Shown here: positions 22,596-32,996 of the stretch, in pieces
Layout of the letters: each line of letters begins with the position of its first letter
Position numbering within the stretch: position 1 is the first letter of the stretch
DNA from: Gari tellinella
Taxonomy: Eukaryota; Mollusca; Bivalvia; Cardiida; Psammobiidae
Direction: 5' to 3'
Assembly: GCA_922989275.2 (NCBI GenBank)
Contig: OV277858.1
Location: 103,402,794 to 103,466,793 of the forward strand
DNA length: 64,000 nucleotides
Made by a program: the position numbers and the translations under genes
Notes under the pieces: model-generated
What the model saw: the letters and a program-made list of their open reading frames with translations, nothing else
Told to the model about the DNA's origin: nothing
Databases searched by the model: none

Positions 22596-23224
22596 ATGCT
22601 TTTAATTTTCAAAAATGGTGACCACTGAAAGCAGGTTGAAAGTAAGGCAGAATGCGCCTGATTGCACAATATGCCTTACGTCTAGCCTTCTTTAAGCTAC
22701 TATGTCTCAGGATATAGAAAATATGTCTTTTTGAACATGTTTATTACTGTATAATATAAATATTGTCTTTCGAGGAGGAATAAATCAACTGCGCTTCTAT
22801 CAGGGAAGGGGACAAATGACAAGTCAGTCTCAGTAAAGTGGTCACTCACAAGAAGACATTTTTCTGGCTTAACCCATATACGCCCAGTGGATTCTTCCAT
22901 GTTTCTTTAGTGGATTAGTCCATTTTTATCAAAGGGGTGCCTGGTCAAAATTTTCATTTTATTTTGTTTTATATTGAAATTCCTATCAGCAAACAGTGTA
23001 GACTCTGATCAGATGCCGCATAATGCGGCGTCTGATCAGAGTCTACACTTTTTGCTTATGTCCCATATATGGGGTCGTGGGCACAAACGGGTTAATGCAG
23101 TACCAAGAAACAATAAAACCCCTTTTTTATTCTGCTTTATGTTTGTCTTCCAATAAATTGTCAATTGTATCTTTTAGGGTTTCAAATAGCTTCAATATAT
23201 AACCGCTTACAACAAGATATGATA
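22596..23224. repeat. Core-beta and core-alpha MITEs between Cav-C and Cav-D
   Basis: 22596-22825 is a decayed core-beta element (AGCAGGTTGAAAGTAAGGCA). 22950-23095 has a near-perfect palindrome AGTGTAGACTCTGATCAGAT with its complement and an end of the type CCCATATATGGGGTCGTGGG, also found at 58100-58200. Confidence 0.65.
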
Positions 23225-24448
23225 TGAGAGTTTTTTTGACGATTTATTTAAGATGGATGAATTGGGTTTTACGGCACTGTCACATTGCTTTAAGCAATCA
23301 CCAGCCATAAACACCCAATATACTTCATCTCTAAAGAAACAAGTATGTCTGATACGGTTCAAATTATTTTGAAACCACAGTGGTTTCCAGTAAATCTGTC
23401 ACAACAAAAATTGAAAAAATGTTACATAATCTAACTTGGAAGCCGACTATATTTCAGTAGGAATCAAATTGAGCAGTGAAAGGACATAAGAAACGCATGA
23501 CGATCACTAAAAACAATTAAATGCTTAACCGTTACATCGCCATGAGCTACTTAACTCGACATTATAAACAGTTAACATTCAGATCAATCGGCGCATAACG
23601 CAGGGTCTGATCAGAAACTAAGCTATAAAATATTTGAATTTTGCAAAAAGCGGAAGACTGAAATGTTACAGACCTTCATGTGTCTGTAAGGGGTTCAAAA
23701 GGACAGTTACACTTGGCGATGAATAGGATAATGCAGACTATTAGTAATGCCGTTTAAATGACCTTTGTACACATAATGTACACTTTATGAACATGTTTTC
23801 TTTTACGTTGGACTTGAAACTAATCTCACAACAAATATTGAAAAGGATAAATAGTATTTATTTATATAATACTTAACAGAGACACATGTACAGAAATGTG
23901 TAACAAAAATATTCCTTATTCCATTTTATTGTTGCTTTCGATGTTGAGAAGGTTATTGTTTTATTATTATTATTACACCAGATTTATATAGCGCTCATTT
24001 CAAACGGGGGTTGTGCGTTCAAAAGGGTTACATTCCATGTACGTCAATCCATTGTGTTGTGAAATCTTTTGAGTAGTAAAATTATCATTCTATGTGAACA
24101 CAGGTTTAAAGATTTAATGAAAGTATGAGGAGAGCAGGAATGATAAATAACCTCAACAGCTGTTGAAAGCTGAGTCACATGAAGAATGTCCCTGTTCTCC
24201 CATAGAACAGCTCAGAAACTCAAAGTCTTTCACAGCTGATCATCAAACCATCCCTGAACGAACAAACATTGTCAGTAGTTGAGAAAACGTACAGTAGTGT
24301 AATGTACATCGCACTGACAACACATTCTAAGATAAAACCAATGTTTTGATGAAGAATATTTCTGTCACATTATAAATTCTAAGAATAGTCGTCAATCGAA
24401 CGATAATCATTTTGCCACCGCGAATTCTCATCAACTGTTGAAGAGCTA
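23225..24448 (-). repeat. 3' flank and 3'UTR of Cav-D
   Basis: Nearly collinear with 6925-8149 of Cav-A. Probable poly(A) signal on the minus strand at 23862-23857, about 590 nt past the stop; retroposon-like tail CCAGATTTATATAGCGCTC at about 23980; conserved 3'UTR block CAGCTGATCATCAAACCATC at about 24235. Confidence 0.75.
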
Positions 24449-27354
24449 CTATCCTTTTGTTATCTTGATTCGACTCAAGAACATTCCAACGCCTTCGCAG
24501 CATGGTACTAAACAGCAGCTCACGCAGATAGAGTTGATCTTAGAAATGCACCCAGCGGTGATGGAACATTCTCGCATACATGGGGTCCAGCACCAGACGT
24601 GGTTGAAAGCCAAGCCAGCAAACTCACAGCCCCACCACAGAGCTATGCAGATTCCACACAAACAGGTACATATCTTATAGCAGAGACGCTTGCCGCATTC
24701 GAAGCATTTGTAGCTGTTTCTCCAAACACAATCCATGGATTTGACGCCCTCGGGCTCTCCGAAAACATCTTCAAATTGAACCTGGTTACAAAAATAAAAT
24801 TGTGTAAAGGGCGCGAAGGAGATGACACAAGACATGATTAGATTGAGAAGTAAGAAATTAGATGCGTTTTAAATGTTTGACTTACGACCGTTTATGTCGT
24901 TCGACGTTTCGTTAGACGGGCTCCTGCTATCTAAAAGGGGATCCTTTATACTTAAATCTTAACTAATTTGTGCTCGCAACCCGATATATGAGACATACGC
25001 AAACAATGTAGACTCTGATAAGACGGCGCATAATGAGGTTTTTGATCAGTCTTACACTATTTGCTGATAAATTTCTATATATAAAACCAGACGTTCCTTA
25101 GATAAAAATGAGCTTATCCAATAAACCTAGAAGTATGGAAAAATCCACTATGCGCAAATGGGTTGGCCAGAGTGTCAAGCAGTTTGGAGTCCAATCAAAC
25201 GTCGATATATTCGGCATTTGGTCGGATTCCCAACTACACGTTTTTATAGAGCAAACCATTTTGACGGGAAAGATTAGCATTTAATCCAGGCTCAATGTGA
25301 GTTATTGTGAGGTGCGCTGTTCGTCGTGCGTTGTGTGTCGTCCTTAGCAATTTCTTCAAATGACATTTTGTCTTATACCGCTTGCCCAATTTCAACCAAA
25401 CTGTACTGAAATGTTCTTTGGATAAAGCTCTACAAATTCTTTCCAAATAATTTGATTCTGTGTAGAATTGCAAAGAAAAGGAAAACAATGAAAAATTATA
25501 AAAATACTCTTGTACGAGGCATATACCTTTGGAATTTGGAATGAAGCATAACATAGTTGACCTCTACCGAGATTGTTCAAAGTATGGCCCCGGGCCAAAA
25601 ATGACTTCGCTAAAGAGCTTATCAATTTTTCAAAGAATACTCATTAAAAATCTTCTTCTCATAAACCATATGGTCTTGACCTTTGATATTTAACATGCAA
25701 CTTTGCCTTATGGTACTGTTTTGAAATTGTTCAGATTATTATCCCCGGGGTAAAAAATAGCCCCGCCCCGGGCTTATCAGTTTTACATAGACACATTTAA
25801 AAGCAAACTTTAAACCTCTTCTGTTCTGCAACCGAAATGCCCAGAACATTCATAATTGGCATTTAGCATTGTCTAATGGTCCTCTATCAAGATTGTTCAA
25901 ATTATAAATAAAAAAATACCCCGCCTTGAGGCTTATCAGTTTTATATAGCCTTATATAGGAAACCCTTCAGAAAACAATTTCTTCTTCGAAGCTTCATGT
26001 CAGAATTTAAAAATATTTTGCATGAATAGTATTTAGGTGATTTGTTCCTAAGACTGTTCATATCATGATGAAATCTCAAAACACGAAGCTGTTATATTCA
26101 GTAGGTATATAGAAAATTTGAAAATCTTCTTCTCCAAAACGACTCTCATGATTGTATTATCATACAGCAGGAATAGTGTAAATTTGACCTTTTATCAAGA
26201 TTGTTCAAAGGGTGATGATCTCTAGATAAAAAATCATGACCAGTAGGGTGTGGAGTCAGTGTTCCTCATATGGCTATAGACTTGTTTGATCATAATGTCA
26301 TGAACTAGTTGCTAGTCTGATAGAAATGTTTGTTATGTATCCTGGCCTCAGAAGTTGGTCACTCAGAAACTAACAAATAAAATAGATTTGTCTTAAAATG
26401 CTTCATTGTCAAATTATAGCAATATGATTGAGGTGAATGATAAAGGACCAATGACCAACTTTTTTTATTCTTAGCAGCTGCTACTCTGTATGTGTTATAA
26501 ATATTGCCCAATGAGTCTTAAACACAAAGGAACATATGATAAAATTAGCATTTTAGCTGAATATTTTAAGCCCCTAAAGAAAGAATACAGTCAAGCTCAC
26601 TAATAACGAAATTGGATTGAGCGGATAATAAGATATAACAAAACAAGCTTTATTCCACATATCTTACCTAAATGAACCTACAGTCGAACTTCGATATCTC
26701 GAACTCGGTAGTGTCGAACATACCCCCGTAGTTCAAAGTTAAAACGTGGCTGAGCCACGTTTTAACTTTGAACTACGGATATATTGGACTTAACCGAACA
26801 TGGCATATTGCTATTCATTTGTCGAAATATCGGTTAGTTCGAGTTAAGCGAGTTAAAGATATCGAAGTTCGACTGCAGTATAAAGAAATTTGGATATAAC
26901 GAAGGAACATCAGACAGTTCCGAGGACTTCGTTATAAGCGAACTTCGTTGTAATAGTTTTTCAGTGTTTCAACTTATTGAGCCATAGTGACACATATATG
27001 CGACCTTTACCAAAAGTGAACCCGTGGAGAGTACATTTGTCTAATGCAAACAGTGAAGTCCCTGATTAGAGGGCTCCTGCAGGAGCCCTCTAATCAGGGA
27101 CTTCACTGTTTGTCATTTTGCAATATATTATAAAAACAAACCAAAAATAGTCTAAAATGGACCAGCCTCTGTTGTAAACTGGATTTGTCAATGGGAAGTT
27201 TCAGAGGATAATGAGAAAAAACAATCTGCCAAACTTTCCATGGCAACATTCCGAATAACCTTGAAACAATGAAAACATTAAGATTGATTACCTTCACATG
27301 ACCGTTCAGGTCGTTTGGATCTCGTTGTTCCATATTTAAAGCTTGTTCTCCCAT
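24449..27354 (-). CDS. Cav-D: caveolin family protein, two exons
   Basis: Exon 1 is 27292-27354 (21 codons, MGEQALNMEQRDPNDLNGHV then K) with donor GTAATC; exon 2 is 24449-24781 (110 codons plus TAG) with acceptor TTTGTAACCAG; phase 0; 131 residues. Signature FEDVFGEPEG, scaffolding equivalent DCVWRNSYKCFECGKRLC, membrane hairpin GICIALWWGCEFAG, tail SRIKITKG. There are 17 cysteines. Exon 1 is of the Cav-A type (MGE start, MEQRDP) and the 3' flank is nearly collinear with that of Cav-A, so A and D are recent duplicates. The 2.5-kb intron, the longest among A to D, has filled with repeats: a half-copy of the GGGGCCCGTTTCAT element next to the acceptor, a block of decayed repeats and nested elements. 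Function is inferred from the family, not shown. Confidence 0.93.
24815..24932. mobile_element. Half-copy of the GGGGCCCGTTTCATAAA element, next to the Cav-D acceptor
   Basis: GACACAAGACATGATTAGAT through TTTGACTTACGACC and a decayed CGTTAGACGGGCTCC end match the right half of 19540-19783. It begins about 35 bp upstream (intron side) of the exon 2 acceptor. Confidence 0.65.
25000..25265. repeat. Two short core-alpha type palindromes in the Cav-D intron
   Basis: AATGTAGACTCTGATAAGAC with a decayed complement (25005-25065), and AAGCAGTTTGGAGTCCAATC with a complement (25175-25245). Confidence 0.5.
25270..26340. repeat. Decayed tandem repeat with CCCCGGGG motifs, in the Cav-D intron
   Basis: Successive degenerate units carry AATTGTTCAAAGTATGGCCC, CCCCGGGGTAAAAAATAGCC, GGCTTATCAGTTTTACATAG and CTTTGATATTTAACATGC. 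The same units, better kept, lie in the arms of the inverted repeat at 30720-30910 and 33640-34260. No reading frame is conserved between units. Confidence 0.65.
26590..26965. repeat. Nested MITEs in the Cav-D intron
   Basis: The outer element has ends AAGCTCACTAATAACGAA and ACTTCGTTATAAGCGAACTT. It is split by an inner palindromic element (26690-26875) with ends CAGTCGAACTTCGATATCTC and GATATCGAAGTTCGACTG and a centre AAAACGTGGCTGAGCCACGT. Confidence 0.8.
26966..27115. repeat. Perfect palindrome, GTCCCTGATTAGAGGGCTCC family
   Basis: AACAGTGAAGTCCCTGATTA, GAGGGCTCCTG and the full complement back to CACTGTTTG (27050-27112). The stem is about 30 bp without visible mismatch, so a recent or selected copy. 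Confidence 0.8.
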
Positions 27355-27454
27355 TTTTGAAACTTCAACTCTGCGATCGCTTTATAAAGTTTGTAAATAT
27401 TGCACTGGTGTTCTGTCAGACCAGGTGCATAAACTGCTCTGCGGTGTCGACGAA

Positions 27455-27520
27455 GTTAATTCTAATATATTGTAGCATTTAGTCAAACATTACCGTTGCT
27501 AGTCAATTATCATTTAGGTA
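27455..27520 (-). promoter_or_regulatory. Cav-D promoter block
   Basis: Minus-strand ATATATTAGAATTAAC lies about 110 bp upstream of the ATG and TAATTGACTAGCAACGGTAA about 138 bp upstream, matching Cav-A, B and C. Confidence 0.6.
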
Positions 27521-27813
27521 GCAGCAATATGCACATACCATGCTCATTAAATTACACTTCTATATGAAAACTTTAGCATTTTCTACAGTTTTCTATCACG
27601 GCTTAAGCTTATACATATACGTTATGATAGTATATTTTGAGTTCATGAGAGTATATTTTGAGCAAATATTCATATAATGAGATGCTAAAAGGCTGATCTG
27701 AATTAAAATTCTTTGCAAGTAAGTTGTTTTCTTAGTCGAGTTTAAAGGTTAAAAAGAACCTGCGAGCATTTAGGTGTATTTAATCCTTAGCATGCATGTC
27801 CTGGTAGATAGTA

Positions 27814-28063
27814 TACAGTGGAGAATCTGTTATTCTTTCCCGTTTAAACGCAAACGTACGCAAACGCAAAGCACTAAAACGTAGAAAAGAACAACTTTTG
27901 GATAATTCTGATAAATCATGTTTATCTTGGTGGCAAACAGTTTGGAGCCTGATCAGACGCCGGGTTACCCGGCGTCTGATCTGGCTCCAAACTGTTTGTA
28001 TTGGAAATAATAGTTTTAGCGTAAACGCGTTTATTGGGAAAGAATAACAGATTCTCCACTGTA
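27814..28063. repeat. Full TA-flanked MITE, CAGTGGAGAA family with core alpha
   Basis: 250 bp, TA at both ends, inverted repeats TACAGTGGAGAATCTGTTAT and complement, perfect central hairpin GACGCCGGGTTACCCGGCGT. It is inserted in the 5' flank of Cav-D, about 460 bp upstream of the start. Nearly identical to 42250-42499. Confidence 0.85.
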
Positions 28064-29195
28064 ACTGTTGCGAAACGTTTTGATTCAGATAAGATGCCGA
28101 ACAAATACTATTACATCTGAATTCAAACGATGACACTCCGACTCTTTTGTCTACAAGAAATGAAGATATTTTGAGAATTTCTGCAGATAAAACAATTGCC
28201 TTCCAACAATAATAACTGTTCTTACAATGAACCTTTATTTTGACAGAAACAACTACATGTATATCTATTCTTTGCAAACATAGTAGATCATATTCGTAGG
28301 GCTCCTTAAGAGAGATTGACGCGGTTTAACTTTTAACTGTCTGAAATACTTTCTTAAAATGGTCCTACAATTCAGCAAATATAGTATATTTTCAAAGGCG
28401 AAATAATAAATTTGAAAAATTCAACACAGAATGGTTTAAGTAAGGTATTCCTTCTACGCCAATGATCGTAATGACATCAATTATACATAATTGTCCTTAG
28501 TGTCGTCCGAAACGATATTTGAGTAAAATACTTCACTTTTCAAAACGACATGTACAGTCGAAACTTAATACTTCGAACTCGCTTAAATCAATCGTACCAA
28601 TATTTCATAAAATGTATTTTAATAAGACGATCTCGCTTAAGCCGAAAATACCCGTATTTCAAAGTTAAAACGTGGCTAAGCCACTAAGTCACTAACGCGA
28701 GTTCGAAACATCGATATTCGACTGTATTTCGTATATTCTTGCATATTTCGTATATTACTTTATCTCATACATGTTATTCGATTATGATAAGATTGTAATG
28801 TAGCAAAGTAAATATCGAGTTAGACGGAGGTCTTTAAAGACAGATGTCTGCTTATAGCATGATAGAACAATGCAGAAATTAAAGTTCATGTATGAGCATC
28901 CTGTATTATCTGTAAATTGCTTTAACCCTTTACCTGATAGCCTATTTCTAGAATTGAAAATAGGTTACTACTTAAAGCAGGTTGAATGTAAAGCAGAATG
29001 CGCTTAAGGCGCATTCTGCTTTACTTTCAGCCTGCTTTAAGCTATCCTGTGCTAGAATATATTGAAAATTTTCCCTATAATATATATTCATGACTGATTA
29101 AATTGGAACTATTTTCTTCAGCGGAGGAATAAATCAGATTCGCTAAAAGTCGCTTCTATGGGGTAAAAAAGGGTTAAGCAATGTTGCTCAGGGGT
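28064..29195. repeat. Distal 5' flank of Cav-D, then two MITEs
   Basis: 28064-28540 resembles 10920-11560 (Cav-A flank). 28555-28735 is a CAGTCGAAACTTAATACTTC palindromic element of the 26690 family. 28920-29180 is a core-beta element with a clean hairpin (TAAAGCAGAATGCGCTTAAG) and ends CCCTTTACCTGATAGC and GGGGTAAAAAAGGGTTAA. Confidence 0.65.
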
Positions 29196-31594
29196 TTTAG
29201 GCTATCAGCTGGCTAAGTAAATTTTTCGTCCCCCTCACCCCGAAAGGTAGAAAAATTCCACATATACCATGATTTAGTATGCATATAGGCGACCCCATTT
29301 AGGGTGGATGACAAGCCTGAAAGTGGTGCAGATTTTTTTATTTGGCGTTTCCATGGCAACAGCCCAGTTTTACACTGTGTTTCAGGAAAACCACTGTAAC
29401 TTGGTCAATTTTTGTAATAGAAGAATGAAAATAGTACAGTGATGAAGCTTAGACATTGAGCTTTAATCAAATGAGAGTTTGTATAAATTATCTCATTTGC
29501 ATACTTGTGAATATTAATGAGAATATTAAAAAACTCATAAAAATAGGAAAAATAATATCAAAATCAAACTTTCAACTAATAATTAAACACACTCAAAGGA
29601 TACAAAAGATGCCAATTTTGCTTAAAAACATATCTGAACATTCCTTGAAAGAATGAGCTAGGTTTGATTAAACACTGGCTACTGTATATGCCCCAAATTC
29701 CGTTTCTATGACAACCGTCCATTTCTGACACAGAAAACATGGCAATTCCTCAAACTTGCCCCATCCTCCAGAAAATCCTCTGTAACTTTGTCACTTTTGG
29801 TAATATAAGTATGAAAATTGTACAGTGAGTTATAGAGCTTAGAAGTTGGCCTTTAATTAAATGAACTTTTTATATTAATTATCTCATTTGCATAATTATG
29901 AATATTAATGAGATTATTAAAATCCTTAAAAATGCAGGGAAAAATTATTAAAATCATACTGAGTACGTAAATTTTGAACTGACTCGGAGGACACAAACAG
30001 AGCAAATCGTAATTACGATATATCAGAATATTTCTAGAATAATTGAGTCGGTTGGCGGGTCATAATTCTTTGATCACACGTGCAACGAGTTCCGTTCCCA
30101 TGACAATAGGTCCACACAGATTCATTATTCATTCAGGAAAGCCACTGTATCTTTGGCGTTATTTGTGAAAAAAGAATGAAAATACATTTTCAATAGAGCC
30201 TAAACATTTGCTTTTAATTTGATGAAAGCTGGTGCACTTTATCTAATTTGCATACTGATGAATATTAATGAGATAATAAGAAAAACAGAGATAATTTATG
30301 AACATGTATCAAAACCATATTTCGAACTAATCCTTAATCTGGCACAGGGGTCACAAAAAGAACATGTTGTAAATTGAATACTAGTATTAAAGGGCATACA
30401 TATGAATGAGCTGGTTTGTGCCAAAATTATCTGCCATATATGTTTTAGCTCACCTGAGCAAAAGGCTCAAGATGAGCTGTTGTAATGGCCTTGTGTTCGG
30501 CGTGATGTGTCATCCATCATCGTTAACACTTGCTTCAACTGACACCTCCTCCAATACCACTTGACAGATTTCCCCCAAACTTTACAGAAATGTTTCTTGG
30601 ATAAAGTTCTTTCAAATTTTTCCAAAAGATAACAACGATGCAGAATTTTGGTTACCATGGCAACCGAAGTAAAAATCAAAAGGAAATCTTGAAAACAATT
30701 TTTAACAAAAACTACAAGGGTCAGAACTTAGATATTTGACACATAGCAGCAGCTTTAGGTTCTCTATCAAGTTTATTCAAATTATTCCCCTGGGGTCAAA
30801 ACTGGCCCTGCCCCGGGGGTCGCAGTTGTAAAAGGAATTATACAGTAAAGTTTTGACCAGATTGTCATCTGAAGCTAATGTGGCCAAAGCTTTGATATTT
30901 GGCATAATATTTATGATATTTGATATGTAGCGAACATGCTAAGGTAGCGAAATTCCAGGTGGCCAAAGGTCCTGAAATCTTTCAAAGCCTTTCAAAATAG
31001 GTGAAAATGTTGTCTGGGTGACAAAAAACTTGGATCTGGGTATGATGCAAAACAACTCGGTGTCTTATGCAGATCCAAGCTGTTTGCAAATGTCACTACA
31101 GTATTTAGCCTTTTGAAAGAAACGGATTAATGAGTGATTGCATTGGTGGATGAGTTGGGTTTTACAGTACTGCGATGCAAAATAGGTCATATAGCGATGA
31201 GGAATTATAAGATGAGATGCTGATGATTTCAGGAAGAAGATTTAGGCTTATCCCATTCATCCGAATCAGAGCATGGGATCAAAACAACCGATGACAAATC
31301 AGTTCAGATTTCGATCTGAACACGTTCAGTCAGACGTACTTAAAAGATCACATATACGCGGATAAGTCTACATATTGAAAGCCTGTACATCATTTGGAGT
31401 TGATGCCAAATCGGAAATCTTTGCATTTTTACACATTGAAGCAAAATACACCGATATTTCATTTCAGATAAGTCTATTCTGACATTAACTCATAGTTACA
31501 TGTGCTATGTAGAGTGTAGAATGTCTTAACACTTAAACCGGCAAGAAACAGAGAAGCTCAACTTGATTATATGCCAGTCTGAAAAGACAAGGCC

Positions 31595-32175
31595 TTGAGA
31601 AAGGCTACGTCTCAAGGGATAGATACCTTCCTTGGTGCTTTACTTTCTAGAAGGAGGACTCGTGATATAGAATTCGCCGAGACCATAGACAGCTATGTTA
31701 AAAGGATGTCTGAAGATGAGTACAAATTGAAAGAATCTGTGGGAGATATTCACTGGCATGAGGATAATGGGTGTTATTCAACATACACTACGTTGCAAGA
31801 TCACACATTGACCCTGACACTGGTAGTGATGGGAAACGAGGTCCTTCTACATATAAAATTCAGAGGAAGTTTTTCAACTGGAAAGAACTGTGTTTATTTT
31901 GTGAGAAAAAGTCTTATAAAAGAGACAAGAATCTCACAAATGTGGCAATATTTGAATTTTGTTCCATATTGGAGAAGAGAACACAGGAAAAGAATGACAC
32001 AGAAACTAGCTGTAGGATTAGTGACTACAGCAAGCTCATTGCAAATGAAGCCAAATATCACAAAGACCATCATAGCAAGTATATCAAGCAAGAAAATTGT
32101 ACAAAAGATTTGTCTGAAGCAGGAAATGTTTATGATGCGGCTTTTGAAAGCTTGTTGATTGTAATAACAACATAA
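31595..32175 (+). pseudogene. Broken transposon-type ORF inside the foldback structure
   Basis: Two overlapping frames, 31595-32158 and 31771-32175, look like pieces of one protein with a frameshift near 31780. The first gives HWHEDNGCYSTYTT; the second gives FFNWKELCLFCEKKSYKRDK and, later, LIANEAKYHKDHHSKY. A CxxC pair followed by a YHK...Y motif recalls a class of uncharacterised, repeat-associated proteins common in marine invertebrate genomes; that link is from memory and uncertain. There are no catalytic motifs of a transposase or integrase. A chance reading is possible for the upstream part, less so for the Cys/His-bearing part. Confidence 0.4.
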
Positions 32176-32810
32176 CAAGAGGCACATGTGTTATATTTCG
32201 CCCAATTCAGAAAAGCTGAATAAATGAAGAGAATGATTTTATGTCCCAGGACGGGTCATTTTTACCCCCCGAGGCATGTTTTGAATAATCTTGATAGAAA
32301 ACCAGCAGAGGATGATATATGCCAAATATCTAAGCTCTGTGTATAGGTCGTTTGCAGTTAAAAAAAACACGATAAATCTTAGATAACTTTAAAACTAATG
32401 GACGTATTTATATTAAATTTTGCATACACTTATGATGTGCCTATACCAACTCTGACAAGGAAATTCAGAATTTTTGATAGTCTGACAAAATACTTTTCTT
32501 CTTTGTTTTATATAAATTTTGTGTCGCTGAAAATGGTCAATTACGTGGGGTGTTATAGGCTATTACCTTGATCATGTTTGTTTATATTGGAGAATACCCC
32601 TAGGTAAAATCCCGTGCAAGTTGCTTCTGTCTGAAAGGTGAATCCCGTGCTGATATTGGTTGTTTAGTTGTACAAAATTAATTTTGAGGCCCCATAATCC
32701 ATTACATTTTTACTATGCCTAAACCACGAACTCTTCACAAGGAATAAAGAGAATTGCAATTACTTTTCAAACCGCAGCTCTAACATTTCTAAATAATTAC
32801 AGAGTTCCAG

Positions 32811-32996
32811 ACAAGAGAGAGTGAATTGAACAAGTCTAACATTTTCTCACCCATTTCAGCACCAAATACTATGGTGTGACTACTCATTAGAATCGTCTCG
32901 AAGAGAGACGGCTCTAATGAGTAGTCACATCATAGGGCTTAATTCAGAAATAAAGATTTTAGTTTTGGAAATACTCCCCTTATCTGGAGCTTAATA
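32811..32996. repeat. Palindromic MITE with TCCAGATAAGG-type ends, inside the foldback
   Basis: TTCCAGACAAGAGAGAG at one end and CCCCTTATCTGGAGC at the other, with an inner hairpin GTGTGACTACTCATTAGAAT and complement. Related, less complete copies are at 55040-55190 and 58880-59010. Confidence 0.65.
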
